A stretch of DNA of 40,607 nt from Lachnospiraceae bacterium (lineage in GTDB: Bacteria; Bacillota; Clostridia; Lachnospirales; Lachnospiraceae): the NCBI GenBank assembly GCA_014804425.1, contig JAAUZV010000012.1, positions 110,551 through 151,157 of the forward strand, read 5' to 3'. Made by a program: the position numbers and the translations under genes. This document shows, piece by piece, positions 23,320 through 32,147 of this stretch. The stretch's first letter is position 1. Each line of letters starts with the position of its first letter. The notes under the pieces are model-generated. The model worked only from the letters and a program-made list of their open reading frames with translations, made no database searches and was not told where the DNA came from.

Positions 23320-23490
23320 ATAAAAATTGCAAAGAAAGGTAAAAAATGCATAAAAAAGTCACGATTTTAGGTAGATTTTTTTGTGTATTTATATTAAAAT
23401 AAAAGTCGGGTATTTATTTTCAACTAGAAAAGCAAAGAACGTTTGTATAGGTTGAACAAAGGAGAAGGTAAAAAAGGGGAGAAAACGCTT

Positions 23491-24579
23491 ATGATATCGA
23501 ATCAAATTTTACAGAATACGATAGATGGGCTGAAAGCGATCGCGCGTACGGATTTGTGCGTCATGGATACGGACGGTAAGGTTGTCGCAGCGACGGACGA
23601 TCGGATGGAGAGCGGCAGACAGGACGTTCTGGAATTTGTTTCGTCGCCTGCGGACAGTCAGGAGATACAGGGCTCCCAGTTCTTTAAGATTTATGATGAG
23701 CAGCAGCTGGAATATATTCTGGTGATCACGGGGACGGGGGAGAACCTTTACATGGTGGGCAAGATGGCGGCGTTTCAGATTCAAAACCTGCTTGTTGCCT
23801 ACAAAGAGCGGTTTGATAAGGATAACTTTATCAAAAACCTGCTGTTGGATAACCTGCTGCTCGTGGACATCTACAGCCGCGCGAAGAAGCTCCATATTCA
23901 GACAGACGCAAAGCGTGTCGCAATGATCGTGGAATCGGGGAAGGGCAAGGACAACAATGTACTGGAGCTGCTGCGTGCGTATTTTGGCGCCAACAGCAAG
24001 GAATTTGTGACCGCTGTTGACGAGAACAGCATCATTGTCGTGAAGGAATTGGAGGACGGCGACAGCAGCAAGGAGCTGGAGAAGTCGGCAAAAGCAATGG
24101 CAGCATATCTCGCGCGGGAAGGAATTGAGCATACGCGCATCTCATACGGAACGGTCGTCGGCGAGATCAAGGAGGTCAGCCGCTCTTATAAGGAAGCGAA
24201 GATGGCGCTTGACGTCGGCAAGATCTTCTTTGACGAGCGGGAGATCATCGCCTATTCCGAGCTGGGCATCGGCAGATTGATCTATCAGCTTCCGATCCCG
24301 CTCTGCAAAATGTTCATCCGGGAGATTTTTGACGGCAAAAGTCCGGATGAATTCGATGAGGAGACGCTGACGACGATCTACAAATTTTTCGAGAACAGTC
24401 TGAATGTCTCCGAGACGTCAAGACAGCTTTTTATCCACCGCAATACGCTTGTGTACCGGCTGGATAAGCTGCAAAAGGGAACCGGATTAGATCTGCGCGT
24501 GTTTGAGGACGCCATCACGTTCAAGATCGCGCTGATGGTCGTCAAATACATGAAGTATATGGAAAACTTTGAGTACTAG
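23491..24579 (+). CDS. PucR/CdaR-family transcriptional regulator
   Basis: A 362-residue regulator. The N-terminal region resembles the sugar-diacid recognition part of CdaR (ISNQILQNTIDGLKAIARTD, VMDTDGKVVAATD), the middle (about 125-260) is a GGDEF-like module degenerated as in PucR, and the C-terminus holds the HTH_30 helix-turn-helix: LNVSETSRQLFIHRNTLVYRL near residue 305-325 given in two parts, KLQKGTGLDLR. Such proteins respond to small molecules and activate catabolic genes. The start at 23491 follows GGGGAG; an upstream in-frame ATG at 23443 lacks a site. It is 43 bp before ftsE and probably cotranscribed, which is not a usual pairing. Confidence 0.85.
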   Translation: MISNQILQNTIDGLKAIARTDLCVMDTDGKVVAATDDRMESGRQDVLEFVSSPADSQEIQGSQFFKIYDEQQLEYILVITGTGENLYMVGKMAAFQIQNLLVAYKERFDKDNFIKNLLLDNLLLVDIYSRAKKLHIQTDAKRVAMIVESGKGKDNNVLELLRAYFGANSKEFVTAVDENSIIVVKELEDGDSSKELEKSAKAMAAYLAREGIEHTRISYGTVVGEIKEVSRSYKEAKMALDVGKIFFDEREIIAYSELGIGRLIYQLPIPLCKMFIREIFDGKSPDEFDEETLTTIYKFFENSLNVSETSRQLFIHRNTLVYRLDKLQKGTGLDLRVFEDAITFKIALMVVKYMKYMENFEY

Positions 24580-24622
24580 TGAACATGTCAGCACATTAAG
24601 CATCAGAAAGGCTGGAGAAACA

Positions 24623-25639
24623 TTGAGAGAAGATACGAAGGCATCACAGTCGAAGAACGCGCCGCAGTCGAAGAATGCAATGCAATCTTCGATTGCATTG
24701 CAGGCAAGAGGCGCAGCACAGTCGGGAACGGCACCGCAGGAAAGGAACGCGTCACGGACGGGAGAAGCACCGCAGACAAGGGGCGTGTCACGGACCGGAG
24801 CGGCGCCGCAGGCAAGGAGCGCATCTCAGACAAAGGCCCCGTCACAGGCGAGAGCCGCACAGCAGTCCACGGCCGCGGGAAAGCAGGGGGAAAGCAGACC
24901 GCCGGAGAATGCTATTGGCAGAAAAAAGAAAAGGGCCGCTCTGCCTGAAGAGGTCATAGTCTTAGATCATGTGGTCAAATCCTATTCGACAGGAGCCCCC
25001 GCCTTAAATGGGATTTCCTTAAAGGTGAAGCGGGGAGAGTTCGTGTTCATCGTGGGGGACAGCGGTTCGGGAAAATCGACGCTCATTAAACTGCTTTTGC
25101 GTGAACTGCTCCCGACGGAGGGCGGCATTACGGTCAACGGAACGAACGTGGTGCGTCTGCGCCGCAGAAAGATACCGAAATTCAGAAGGGGTATCGGCGT
25201 TGTATTTCAGGATTTCCGGCTTCTGAAGGATCGAAACGTGTATGATAACGTTGCGTTTGCCCAGCTTATCATACAGGCAAAAGCGCGTGACATACGCAAG
25301 AATGTGCCGATGATGCTTTCCCTTGTGGGGCTTGCGGGGAAATACAAGGCAAAGCCGAAGCAGCTTTCGGGTGGTGAACAGCAGCGCGTGGCGCTTGCGC
25401 GTGCGCTTGTCAATAATCCGCCGATCCTGCTGGCGGATGAGCCGACAGGAAATCTTGATCCCAAAAATTCATGGGAGATCATGAAACTGTTAGAGGAGAT
25501 CAACGAAAAAGGTACAACGGTACTCGTTGTTACGCATAACCGTGAAATTGTCAATGCCATGAAAAAACGTGTCATTACCATGAAAAAGGGCGTTATCGTA
25601 AGCGACGAAGAACAGGGAGCATATATCGATGAGGATTAG
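24623..25639 (+). CDS. ftsE: Cell-division ABC transporter ATPase FtsE with repetitive N-terminal extension
   Basis: FtsE is the ATPase of the FtsEX complex that gates cell-wall hydrolases. The ABC core (last 230 residues) has Walker [10 protein letters not shown], the signature [15 protein letters not shown], Walker [13 protein letters not shown] and the His switch VVTHNRE. Before it come about 105 residues rich in Ala, Gln, Ser, Arg and Thr, with a 12-residue period (for example [12 protein letters not shown]). Typical FtsE is about 228 residues and has no such tail. I take TTG 24623 (GGAG five nt upstream); the TTG at 24569 and the ATG at 24680 are alternatives, but no in-frame start lies close to the ABC core, so some extension is certain. 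The stop overlaps ftsX by 11 nt. Confidence 0.9.
   Translation: MREDTKASQSKNAPQSKNAMQSSIALQARGAAQSGTAPQERNASRTGEAPQTRGVSRTGAAPQARSASQTKAPSQARAAQQSTAAGKQGESRPPENAIGRKKKRAALPEEVIVLDHVVKSYSTGAPALNGISLKVKRGEFVFIVGDSGSGKSTLIKLLLRELLPTEGGITVNGTNVVRLRRRKIPKFRRGIGVVFQDFRLLKDRNVYDNVAFAQLIIQAKARDIRKNVPMMLSLVGLAGKYKAKPKQLSGGEQQRVALARALVNNPPILLADEPTGNLDPKNSWEIMKLLEEINEKGTTVLVVTHNREIVNAMKKRVITMKKGVIVSDEEQGAYIDED
24676..24702 (+). repeat. Perfect 12-bp hairpin inside ftsE coding sequence
   Basis: TGCAATGCAATC (24676-24687), loop TTC, GATTGCATTGCA (24691-24702). It lies about 18 codons after the chosen start, and overlaps the alternative ATG 24680. Low-complexity coding would not require it. Confidence 0.8.
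24722..24865 (+). repeat. Four 36-bp imperfect tandem repeats in ftsE
   Basis: Units at 24722-24757, 24758-24793, 24794-24829 and 24830-24865, coding for [36 protein letters not shown] and [12 protein letters not shown]. The first three share GCxCCGCAGxxAxGG and CGxxTCxCxGAC-type words at the DNA level. Confidence 0.8.
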
Positions 25640-26528
25640 TACGCTATTCTATACAATCAGGCAGGGATTTAAGAACATTCTGCGTAACAAGTGGTTTTCT
25701 TTGGCGTCCATCATGACGACAAGCGCGTGCCTGTTTCTGTTCGGTGTTTTTTTCAGTATCCTGACGAACTTTCAGAATATTGTGAGGACGGCGCAGGAGG
25801 GCGTCTGTGTCACCATCTTTTTTGATCAGGATACGGAAGTGACGCGCAAGGAGGAAATCGGACGGCTGCTGCTCGCGCGGGCGGAGGTCAAGGATATTTA
25901 TTATGTATCCCCGGAGGAGGCGTGGGAATCCTTTTCCAAAGACTATTTTGGTGAGGAATATGCCGCGGGCTTTACGGAGAATCCGCTTCAGTATTCCGAC
26001 AACTTCCAGATTTTTATGAATGATGTTTCCATGCAGAGCGCACTTGTTACCTACGTCAAATCCCTCGATCATGTGCGCAAGGTGAATGAGTCGGCGATCA
26101 CCGCGAATATGCTGTCGGGCATGAATTCCCTTGTGTCCTATGTGACGATGGCGATCATTGCGCTGCTGCTCTTTGTGTCGATCTTTTTGATCAGCAACAC
26201 GGTCATGATCGGTATTTCCGTGCGAAAAGAGGAAATTTCCATTATGAAATACATCGGTGCGACGGACTTTTTCGTGCGCGCGCCGTTTGTCGTGGAGGGT
26301 GTGATGATCGGGCTGATCGGCTCGCTCATACCGCTTGCGATCATTTACGAGCTGTATAACCGGGTCATCCTTTATGTGACGGAGCGTTTTTCCATGTTGG
26401 AAAGCCTGATGCATTTTTTGGATGTCAAAGAGGTGTTTGCGACGCTTGCACCGATCTCCATGGGAATCGGCGTGGGCATCGGTCTTCTCGGAAGCGTTGT
26501 GACGGTGCGCAGACATTTGAGGGTTTAG
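25629..26528 (+). CDS. ftsX: Cell-division membrane protein FtsX
   Basis: A 299-residue membrane partner of FtsE. Layout: a cytoplasmic N-terminal helix ([17 protein letters not shown], the FtsX signature), TM1 at about 22-45, an extracellular domain of about 120 residues with the [12 protein letters not shown] segment, then three more TM segments from about 165 to the end. The [21 protein letters not shown] stretch is the conserved cytoplasmic loop that contacts FtsE (in two parts). Its extracellular loop is expected to bind a peptidoglycan hydrolase or its activator; the M23 protein that follows by 21 bp is the obvious partner. Start overlaps the ftsE stop by 11 nt. Confidence 0.95.
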   Translation: MRISTLFYTIRQGFKNILRNKWFSLASIMTTSACLFLFGVFFSILTNFQNIVRTAQEGVCVTIFFDQDTEVTRKEEIGRLLLARAEVKDIYYVSPEEAWESFSKDYFGEEYAAGFTENPLQYSDNFQIFMNDVSMQSALVTYVKSLDHVRKVNESAITANMLSGMNSLVSYVTMAIIALLLFVSIFLISNTVMIGISVRKEEISIMKYIGATDFFVRAPFVVEGVMIGLIGSLIPLAIIYELYNRVILYVTERFSMLESLMHFLDVKEVFATLAPISMGIGVGIGLLGSVVTVRRHLRV

Positions 26529-26549
26529 CTGAAAGGCAAGGGTGTTTAC

Positions 26550-27785
26550 ATGAGATACGGAGTAAAAAAGAAAATCATCAGATGTATCTGTATCGTCCTG
26601 CTTGCCGCATTTCTGCTGCCGCAGAGTGAGTTTGAGAGCAGGGCGAGCAGCAATGCGCTGACAAATGAGTATATTCAGGGAAAAGAAGAAGAAATCCGGC
26701 AGATCGAACAGGAACAGCAAGCGCTGCAGCAGGGGATCACGGATACGAAGGCGCTGTTAGAACAGCTGAAACAGCAGCAGGAGGATCTGTATCTTTATGC
26801 GCAGCAGGTCGATGCGATCCTGCTTGAGCTGGATGATAAAATCACGCTGCTCAACGAGCAGATCACATTAAAGGAGCTGCAGATCGAGCAGACAAAGCAG
26901 GAGCTTGCCGAGGCGCAGGAGGTAGAGCGCCAGCAATACGAGGCGATGAAGGTGCGCATCCGCTTTATGTACGAAGAAGGAGACGCCTATTATCTGGAGA
27001 TGCTTTTTTCTGCAACAGGCATTGCGGACATGCTCAACAAGGCGGATTATATAGAAGCGGTTTCGGAATATGACAGGAGGAAGCTGGAAGAATATATCTT
27101 AAATGAGCATTTGATCGAAGTCTGCCAGCAGGAGTTAGAGGTACAGGAAGCGGCATTGCAGACGCAGAAGGACAGTGTACAGGCGGAGCGGGAAGCGCAG
27201 CAGGCGCTGCGGGAGCAGGCGGCAATTGAGATCGCCAGCAAGCAGCATCAGATTGATGAAGAAAAAGAAACATTGGAGCAGCAGACCGCGAAGCTGGCGG
27301 CACAGACGGAAACGATAGAGGCGTTGGAGGCGCAGGTTGCAGCGGAGAAAAAGCGGCTCCAGGAGGCGAATCAGCCGCAGCAGACCTATGACGGCGGTGC
27401 GTTTGCATGGCCGTGCCCGAGCACCAAGACGATTACCTCAGAATATGGCTGGCGCAGGCATCCGGTCCTGAATTACGACCGCTTTCACAACGGGATTGAT
27501 ATCGGTGCCAGACACGGCGCGCCCATTCTTGCTGCTTACGACGGCAAGGTTGTTGCGGCGTCCTACACAAGCGCGATGGGCAATTACATTATGATCGACC
27601 ATGGCGACGGGCTTTACACGATTTATATGCACTGTTCGCAGCTCTATGTCTCGGAAGGAACCTATGTAGTACGCGGGGAGCAGATCGCGGCGGTCGGCGC
27701 CACCGGTCTTGTGACCGGAGCCCATCTGCACTTTTCGGTACGCTTAAACGGGGAATATGTGAACCCGCTTAATTACGTCTCCTGA
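26550..27785 (+). CDS. Secreted M23-family peptidase with N-terminal coiled coil (EnvC/PcsB-like partner of FtsEX)
   Basis: A 411-residue exported protein. Residues 1-33 form a signal peptide (KKKIIRCICIVLLAAFLLP). Residues about 35-270 are one long coiled coil (Gln/Glu/Leu heptads), typical of the FtsX-binding domain in EnvC and PcsB. Residues about 300-408 are the LytM/M23 domain: FHNGIDIGARHGAPILAA, with H and D zinc ligands, MIDHGDGLYTIYMH and the second HLHF motif, all catalytic ligands being present, so it should be an active D,D- or D,L-endopeptidase rather than a degenerate activator. Twenty-one bp behind ftsX; FtsEX probably opens it. Likely a division hydrolase. Confidence 0.9.
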   Translation: MRYGVKKKIIRCICIVLLAAFLLPQSEFESRASSNALTNEYIQGKEEEIRQIEQEQQALQQGITDTKALLEQLKQQQEDLYLYAQQVDAILLELDDKITLLNEQITLKELQIEQTKQELAEAQEVERQQYEAMKVRIRFMYEEGDAYYLEMLFSATGIADMLNKADYIEAVSEYDRRKLEEYILNEHLIEVCQQELEVQEAALQTQKDSVQAEREAQQALREQAAIEIASKQHQIDEEKETLEQQTAKLAAQTETIEALEAQVAAEKKRLQEANQPQQTYDGGAFAWPCPSTKTITSEYGWRRHPVLNYDRFHNGIDIGARHGAPILAAYDGKVVAASYTSAMGNYIMIDHGDGLYTIYMHCSQLYVSEGTYVVRGEQIAAVGATGLVTGAHLHFSVRLNGEYVNPLNYVS

Positions 27786-27916
27786 GACGATGCAATATCG
27801 CGGCGGATCGGATTGCTCAGCGAAAAAGGAACAAAGCACGGCGGCATCCATATTTAGCGGTGCCGCCGCATAAAATGATAAGGAACATAATGCGTTCGGC
27901 GGAAAGAAGAATGATC

Positions 27917-29206
27917 ATGGATAATTTTGAAATGCAAATGGGATCGGAACAACAAAAGAAAGAAGCAGAAAAGCGCGAGCGTCGGTATTACCTGACGGGG
28001 ATTCTGACGGGACTCCTGCTTGCTGTGACGATCGCCGGAGTTGTTTTTTTAGTGCGTGATGTGCGGGCGAAAAAAGGAGAGAGCACGCAGACGCAGGCAC
28101 AGGAGGCTGACTCGGTCATAAATGAAGCGACGACGGTCAAGCTCGGCGTGCTGCAGGATGCGATCGAAAAATATTATCTGGAGGATGTGGATCCGCAGAC
28201 GCTGGAGGAGGGAATGTATGCGGGTCTGCTTGATGCGCTCGGCGATCCTTACTCCGTGTATTATACAGCCGAGGAGCTTCAGGAGATCTATGATAAGACG
28301 CGCGGCGTTTATTACGGGATCGGTGCGTATATCGGAATGGATACGACGGCGAACTATGCCGTGATCACAAAGCTGATCGAGAACACACCGGCATGGGAAA
28401 GCGGGCTGCAGCCGGGCGATCTGATCTATAAGGTGGAAGGAGAGGACGTCTACGGAATGGACACGTCCGAGGTTGTCGCGAAGATCAAGGGTGAGGAAGG
28501 AACGCCCGTCACGATAACGGTCGCACGTCCGACCGGAGTCTCTTACGAGTATATCGACTTTACGATCACCCGTGCCAAGATCAACAGTCCGACCGTGGAG
28601 TTTCGGATGCTGGAGAATGACATCGCATATATCGAGATCACGGAATTTGACGACATTACGTTAGAGCAGTTTAACGAGGCGCTTGCCGAAGCGCGGGGAA
28701 GCGGCATGAAAGGTCTTATCTTAGACCTGCGCGGCAACCCGGGCGGCAATTTGACAACCGTTGTAGAGATTGCGAGGAAAATACTGCCGGAGGGGCTGGT
28801 CGTCTATACGGAGGATAAATACGGCGAGCGCGAGGAGTATCGCTGTGACGGCAGCACTCCGCTGGGATTGCCGCTTGTGGTGCTCATTGACGGGAACAGC
28901 GCGAGCGCGTCGGAAATTTTGGCAGGTGCGATCAAAGATTACGAAGTCGGCACGCTTGTCGGCACGACCACGTTTGGGAAAGGCATTGTCCAAAGGATCA
29001 TGCAGCTTACGGACGGCTCGGCCATCAAGCTGACGATCAGCAAATACTATACGCCGAACGGTTACAATATTCACGGCATCGGTATCGCGCCGGATGTGGA
29101 AGTACCGTATGACGCGGAGCTGTACCGGAACGAGGAACGGGATAACCAATTGGAGGAAGCAGCCCGCATTATGAACGAGATGCTGGGAATTACGGACGGC
29201 ATGTGA
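27917..29206 (+). CDS. Carboxy-terminal processing protease CtpA-like (S41)
   Basis: A 429-residue membrane-anchored serine protease. One TM helix at about 28-50 (LTGILTGLLLAVTIAGVVFL), then an N-terminal helical region, a PDZ domain (about 105-195, YGIGAYIGMDTTANYAVITK to ESGLQPGDLIYKV), and the S41 core with NSASASE (S328/S330, the nucleophile being in this motif) and FGKG with K355, forming the Ser/Lys dyad. It trims C-termini of secreted proteins, and in Firmicutes it may act on hydrolases or signalling proteins. ATG 27917 has GGAAAG 10 nt before it; the GTG at 27860 lies in the hairpin. It follows the M23 gene and precedes glf. Confidence 0.9.
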   Translation: MDNFEMQMGSEQQKKEAEKRERRYYLTGILTGLLLAVTIAGVVFLVRDVRAKKGESTQTQAQEADSVINEATTVKLGVLQDAIEKYYLEDVDPQTLEEGMYAGLLDALGDPYSVYYTAEELQEIYDKTRGVYYGIGAYIGMDTTANYAVITKLIENTPAWESGLQPGDLIYKVEGEDVYGMDTSEVVAKIKGEEGTPVTITVARPTGVSYEYIDFTITRAKINSPTVEFRMLENDIAYIEITEFDDITLEQFNEALAEARGSGMKGLILDLRGNPGGNLTTVVEIARKILPEGLVVYTEDKYGEREEYRCDGSTPLGLPLVVLIDGNSASASEILAGAIKDYEVGTLVGTTTFGKGIVQRIMQLTDGSAIKLTISKYYTPNGYNIHGIGIAPDVEVPYDAELYRNEERDNQLEEAARIMNEMLGITDGM

Positions 29207-29251
29207 TGCCGTGTGGAACGGAAATATGGAAAGAAAGCGAGAGGCATGAGC

Positions 29252-30367
29252 ATGAGATACGACTATCTGATCGTGGGCGCCGGGCTGTTCGGCGCGGTGT
29301 TCGCGCATGAGATGAAGCAGAAAGGAAAGCGGTGTCTTGTCATTGACAGGCGGGAACACATTGCGGGAAATATTTATACGGAGGAGATCGCGGGGATTCA
29401 GGTACATCGCTACGGCGCTCATATTTTTCATACCTCGGACAAAAAAGTATGGGAATATATCAACCGTTTTGCGGAGTTTAATCATTATGTCAATTCGCCG
29501 GTTGCCGTATACGGGAAGGAGCTCTACAATCTTCCTTTTAACATGAACACGTTCAGTAAGCTGTGGGGAATCCGCACGCCCGCCGAGGCGAAAGCGGTGA
29601 TCGATGAACAGATCGCACAGGCGGGGATCGGTGAGCCGAGCAACCTGGAGGAGCAGGCAATCTCGCTTGCGGGGCGCGATGTGTATGAGAAGCTGGTAAA
29701 GGGCTATACGGAAAAGCAGTGGGGAAGGGACTGTAAGGAGCTTCCTGCGTTTATCATCAAGCGCCTGCCGCTTCGGTTTACCTATGACAACAACTATTTT
29801 AACGATCCCTATCAGGGAATCCCCAAGGGCGGTTACACGGCGATCGTACAAAAACTGCTTGCGGATATTCCGGTAATAACGGGTGTTTCTTATCGGGAAT
29901 TTCTTTCGCAGAATGAGAAAAAAGAAGACGGTGACTCCTTCGGGCGGGTGCTGTATACGGGAATGATCGACGAATATTTTGATTACTGCTACGGTGCGCT
30001 GGAGTACCGTTCCCTGCGTTTTGAGACAGAGCTGCTTGCGGACTGTGATAATTATCAGGGAAATGCGGTCGTGAATTATACGGAGAGGAGCATACCGTAT
30101 ACGCGCATCATCGAGCATAAGCATTTTGAGTTCGGCAGGCAGCCCTCGACGGTCATTACGCGCGAATATCCCTGCGAATGGAAAAAGGGAGACGAGCCGT
30201 ACTATCCGATGAATGACGAAAAAAACAACGCGCTTTTTGCACGGTACCGTAAGCTGGCAGAAGAACAAGAACACGTGTTATTTGGCGGGCGGCTTGGCCA
30301 GTATCGCTATTATGATATGGATAAGGTGATCGCGGAGGCGCTTTTCATGGCGGAACAGGAAGGGTAA
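29252..30367 (+). CDS. glf: UDP-galactopyranose mutase Glf
   Basis: Glf converts UDP-galactopyranose to UDP-galactofuranose, a reduced-flavin enzyme used for surface glycans. The 371-residue sequence opens with the FAD-binding VGAGLFGAVFAHEM and continues DRREHIAGNIYTE, YGAHIFHTSDKKVW, NLPFNMNTF and the conserved ALEYRSLRFETE and the DNYQGNAVVNYTE stretch; GGRLGQYRYYDMDKVI closes it. The start is the ATG at 29252 with GAGAGG seven nt upstream; upstream in-frame starts at 29213 and 29246 are less well supported. It lies just before the second Maf and NeuA-like genes, suggesting Galf- or nonulosonate-containing glycans on flagella or surface. Confidence 0.94.
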   Translation: MRYDYLIVGAGLFGAVFAHEMKQKGKRCLVIDRREHIAGNIYTEEIAGIQVHRYGAHIFHTSDKKVWEYINRFAEFNHYVNSPVAVYGKELYNLPFNMNTFSKLWGIRTPAEAKAVIDEQIAQAGIGEPSNLEEQAISLAGRDVYEKLVKGYTEKQWGRDCKELPAFIIKRLPLRFTYDNNYFNDPYQGIPKGGYTAIVQKLLADIPVITGVSYREFLSQNEKKEDGDSFGRVLYTGMIDEYFDYCYGALEYRSLRFETELLADCDNYQGNAVVNYTERSIPYTRIIEHKHFEFGRQPSTVITREYPCEWKKGDEPYYPMNDEKNNALFARYRKLAEEQEHVLFGGRLGQYRYYDMDKVIAEALFMAEQEG

Positions 30368-30370
30368 GCA

Positions 30371-32125
30371 ATGGCGGGACTACGGGATTTGTATCAAAGG
30401 ATCAGGAATGCCGTCTGCCGGAGCGCGGTGATCACGGAGCAGCTCCGCATGTATAATCTGGATGCCGGAGTGAGAGAGTATCAGAGCTTTCTGAATTCCT
30501 TTCAGACGATCGTCGGAGAGCTGCTTGGCGATGACGGAACGCTTGCCGCGATGGGGATCGGCGCCGCGCCGGATTATATCGTGGAAATGATGCGCGGATT
30601 GCTCGGCGCACAGGAGCAGAAGGATTATGTGCTTTTGGCGGATCTGCTTGCGCTGCAGATACAGCCTTTTTTACAGGGATTATTGGAGCAGCTCCGATCG
30701 GCAGAAACGGGTGGACTGCTCTCGGATCATACCGCAAAAAATCTTGCGGCGCTTTCGGAACGGGACCCTGCGCTTGCGAAGCGGCTGAGTGGTCTTGGGG
30801 ATGCCGGCGGTTCCGGTGATTCGGGCAGTATCGGCAGTCCTGACGGTTCGGCGCAGGAAGCGTGGCGCGATCTTTTTGTGGAGGAGACGTCGGTCGGATA
30901 CCCGACCTGCCGCGTGGAACGGGACGGGGAGAGCTTTTACCTGCACTCCAATCAGGACCCGTTCGCTGAGGCGCGCGCATGGGTGCGGGCGCTTCCCGAT
31001 GAGCAGACGACGGGCTATCATGTGTTAGGCTGCGGGCTGGGTTATCATGTGCTGGCGCTCTATGAGGAGCTGCGGGAATGCTATCCTGTGCATGTGTACG
31101 AGGCGGATCTGCGTATGATGAAGCTGGCGCTGCGTTTTCTGGATCTGGAGAGGGCGCTGCGCAGCGGACTTCTTATTTTTCATGAGGATGTACAGTGGCG
31201 TGCGCTGTCTGAAGCGATTGCCCGGCCGGGGCAGAAGCTGTGCATTCATTATCCGACCCTGCGCCTGATAAAAGACGATCGGCTCCGGCAGGGGTTTGAG
31301 CAGTTCTTTTTGCAGGACAGCTCCTATCGGAATGCCAAAATGCTGTTACAGGGTAATTTTGATGCAAATATGGAAAGCATGCGTGCACAGCCGCAGCGTT
31401 TTTTGACGGCGGATGTGCTTCGCGGGCAGTTTTTGGATAAAACCGTTACGATCGTGGCGGCGGGACCGTCGCTTGACAAAAATGTATCACGGCTTTCGGC
31501 ATGCGCAGGGCAGCAGGACGGCATTTTGATCGCATGCGGTACGGTGTTTCGAAAGCTGCTCGGACTGGGAATCCGGCCGGACTATGTGCTGGTGACGGAC
31601 GCGAACCCGCGCGTGCTCTCGCAGATCTATGAGCAGGAAAAGAATGATGTGCCGATGCTCATGCTTTCTACTGCAAACCACGGCTTTGCCGTGCGGTATC
31701 AGGCAGTTCATTATATGCTGTTTCAGGAGGGCTATCCGCGGGCGGAGCAGGAGGCGGCGGCAAGAGGCTGCATGTGTGTGAAGACGGGCGGTTCCGTCAT
31801 GACCACGGCGCTGGATACGGTGATCCGTTTAGGGGCAAAGCGGCTTGTGTTTGTCGGGCTGGACTTAGCGTTTACGGATAATCTGGCGCATGCGTCGGGA
31901 ACGTCGAACCGTGTGGCGACGGATACGAAGGATTTAACGGCGGTAAAGGCATGGGACGGCGGCACGGTCTATGCCGACCAGAAATTTATTCTTTACCGTA
32001 CTTGGATGGAGAGGCGCTTACAGGAGCGGGATGCCGCGGCAGTGGACGTTATCAATGCGACCGAGGGCGGAAGCTATATTCAGGGTATGCGCCATATACC
32101 GCTTGCGGAGGCAATGAGTTTATAA
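30371..32125 (+). CDS. Second Maf/DUF115 motility accessory protein
   Basis: A 584-residue protein with the same DUF115 motifs as the gene beside flagellin: VAAGPSLDKN (G365), KTGGSVMTTALD, FVGLDLAFTDNLAHA and NATEGGSYIQGM. It differs elsewhere, with a YHVLGCGLGYHVLAL motif in the N-terminal Maf domain and an inserted Gly/Ser linker around residues 141-157 (AGGSGDSGSIGS). Paralogue pairs of Maf are known in nonulosonate-glycosylating bacteria and may use different acceptors. The start at 30371 is 3 bp after glf, and the NeuA-HAD gene follows by 22 bp, so substrate and transferase genes are contiguous. Confidence 0.85.
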   Translation: MAGLRDLYQRIRNAVCRSAVITEQLRMYNLDAGVREYQSFLNSFQTIVGELLGDDGTLAAMGIGAAPDYIVEMMRGLLGAQEQKDYVLLADLLALQIQPFLQGLLEQLRSAETGGLLSDHTAKNLAALSERDPALAKRLSGLGDAGGSGDSGSIGSPDGSAQEAWRDLFVEETSVGYPTCRVERDGESFYLHSNQDPFAEARAWVRALPDEQTTGYHVLGCGLGYHVLALYEELRECYPVHVYEADLRMMKLALRFLDLERALRSGLLIFHEDVQWRALSEAIARPGQKLCIHYPTLRLIKDDRLRQGFEQFFLQDSSYRNAKMLLQGNFDANMESMRAQPQRFLTADVLRGQFLDKTVTIVAAGPSLDKNVSRLSACAGQQDGILIACGTVFRKLLGLGIRPDYVLVTDANPRVLSQIYEQEKNDVPMLMLSTANHGFAVRYQAVHYMLFQEGYPRAEQEAAARGCMCVKTGGSVMTTALDTVIRLGAKRLVFVGLDLAFTDNLAHASGTSNRVATDTKDLTAVKAWDGGTVYADQKFILYRTWMERRLQERDAAAVDVINATEGGSYIQGMRHIPLAEAMSL

Positions 32126-32147
32126 CAGAGTATCAGGGGGGAGAGTT

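Noticed and set aside
25644..26720. A 358-codon open frame on the minus strand
   Set aside because: Antisense to ftsX and the M23 gene; His/Asp/Arg-rich product with no recognisable motif or ribosome-binding site.
27839..27868. CGGCGGCA/TGCCGCCG hairpin as a terminator after the M23 gene
   Set aside because: No T-run follows and the loop is 14 nt; an attenuator is possible but not supported.
28721..30274. A 517-codon open frame on the minus strand
   Set aside because: It runs antisense to the S41 peptidase and glf, both clear families; its translation is rich in Arg, His and Ile without domains, typical of a GC-skew shadow.
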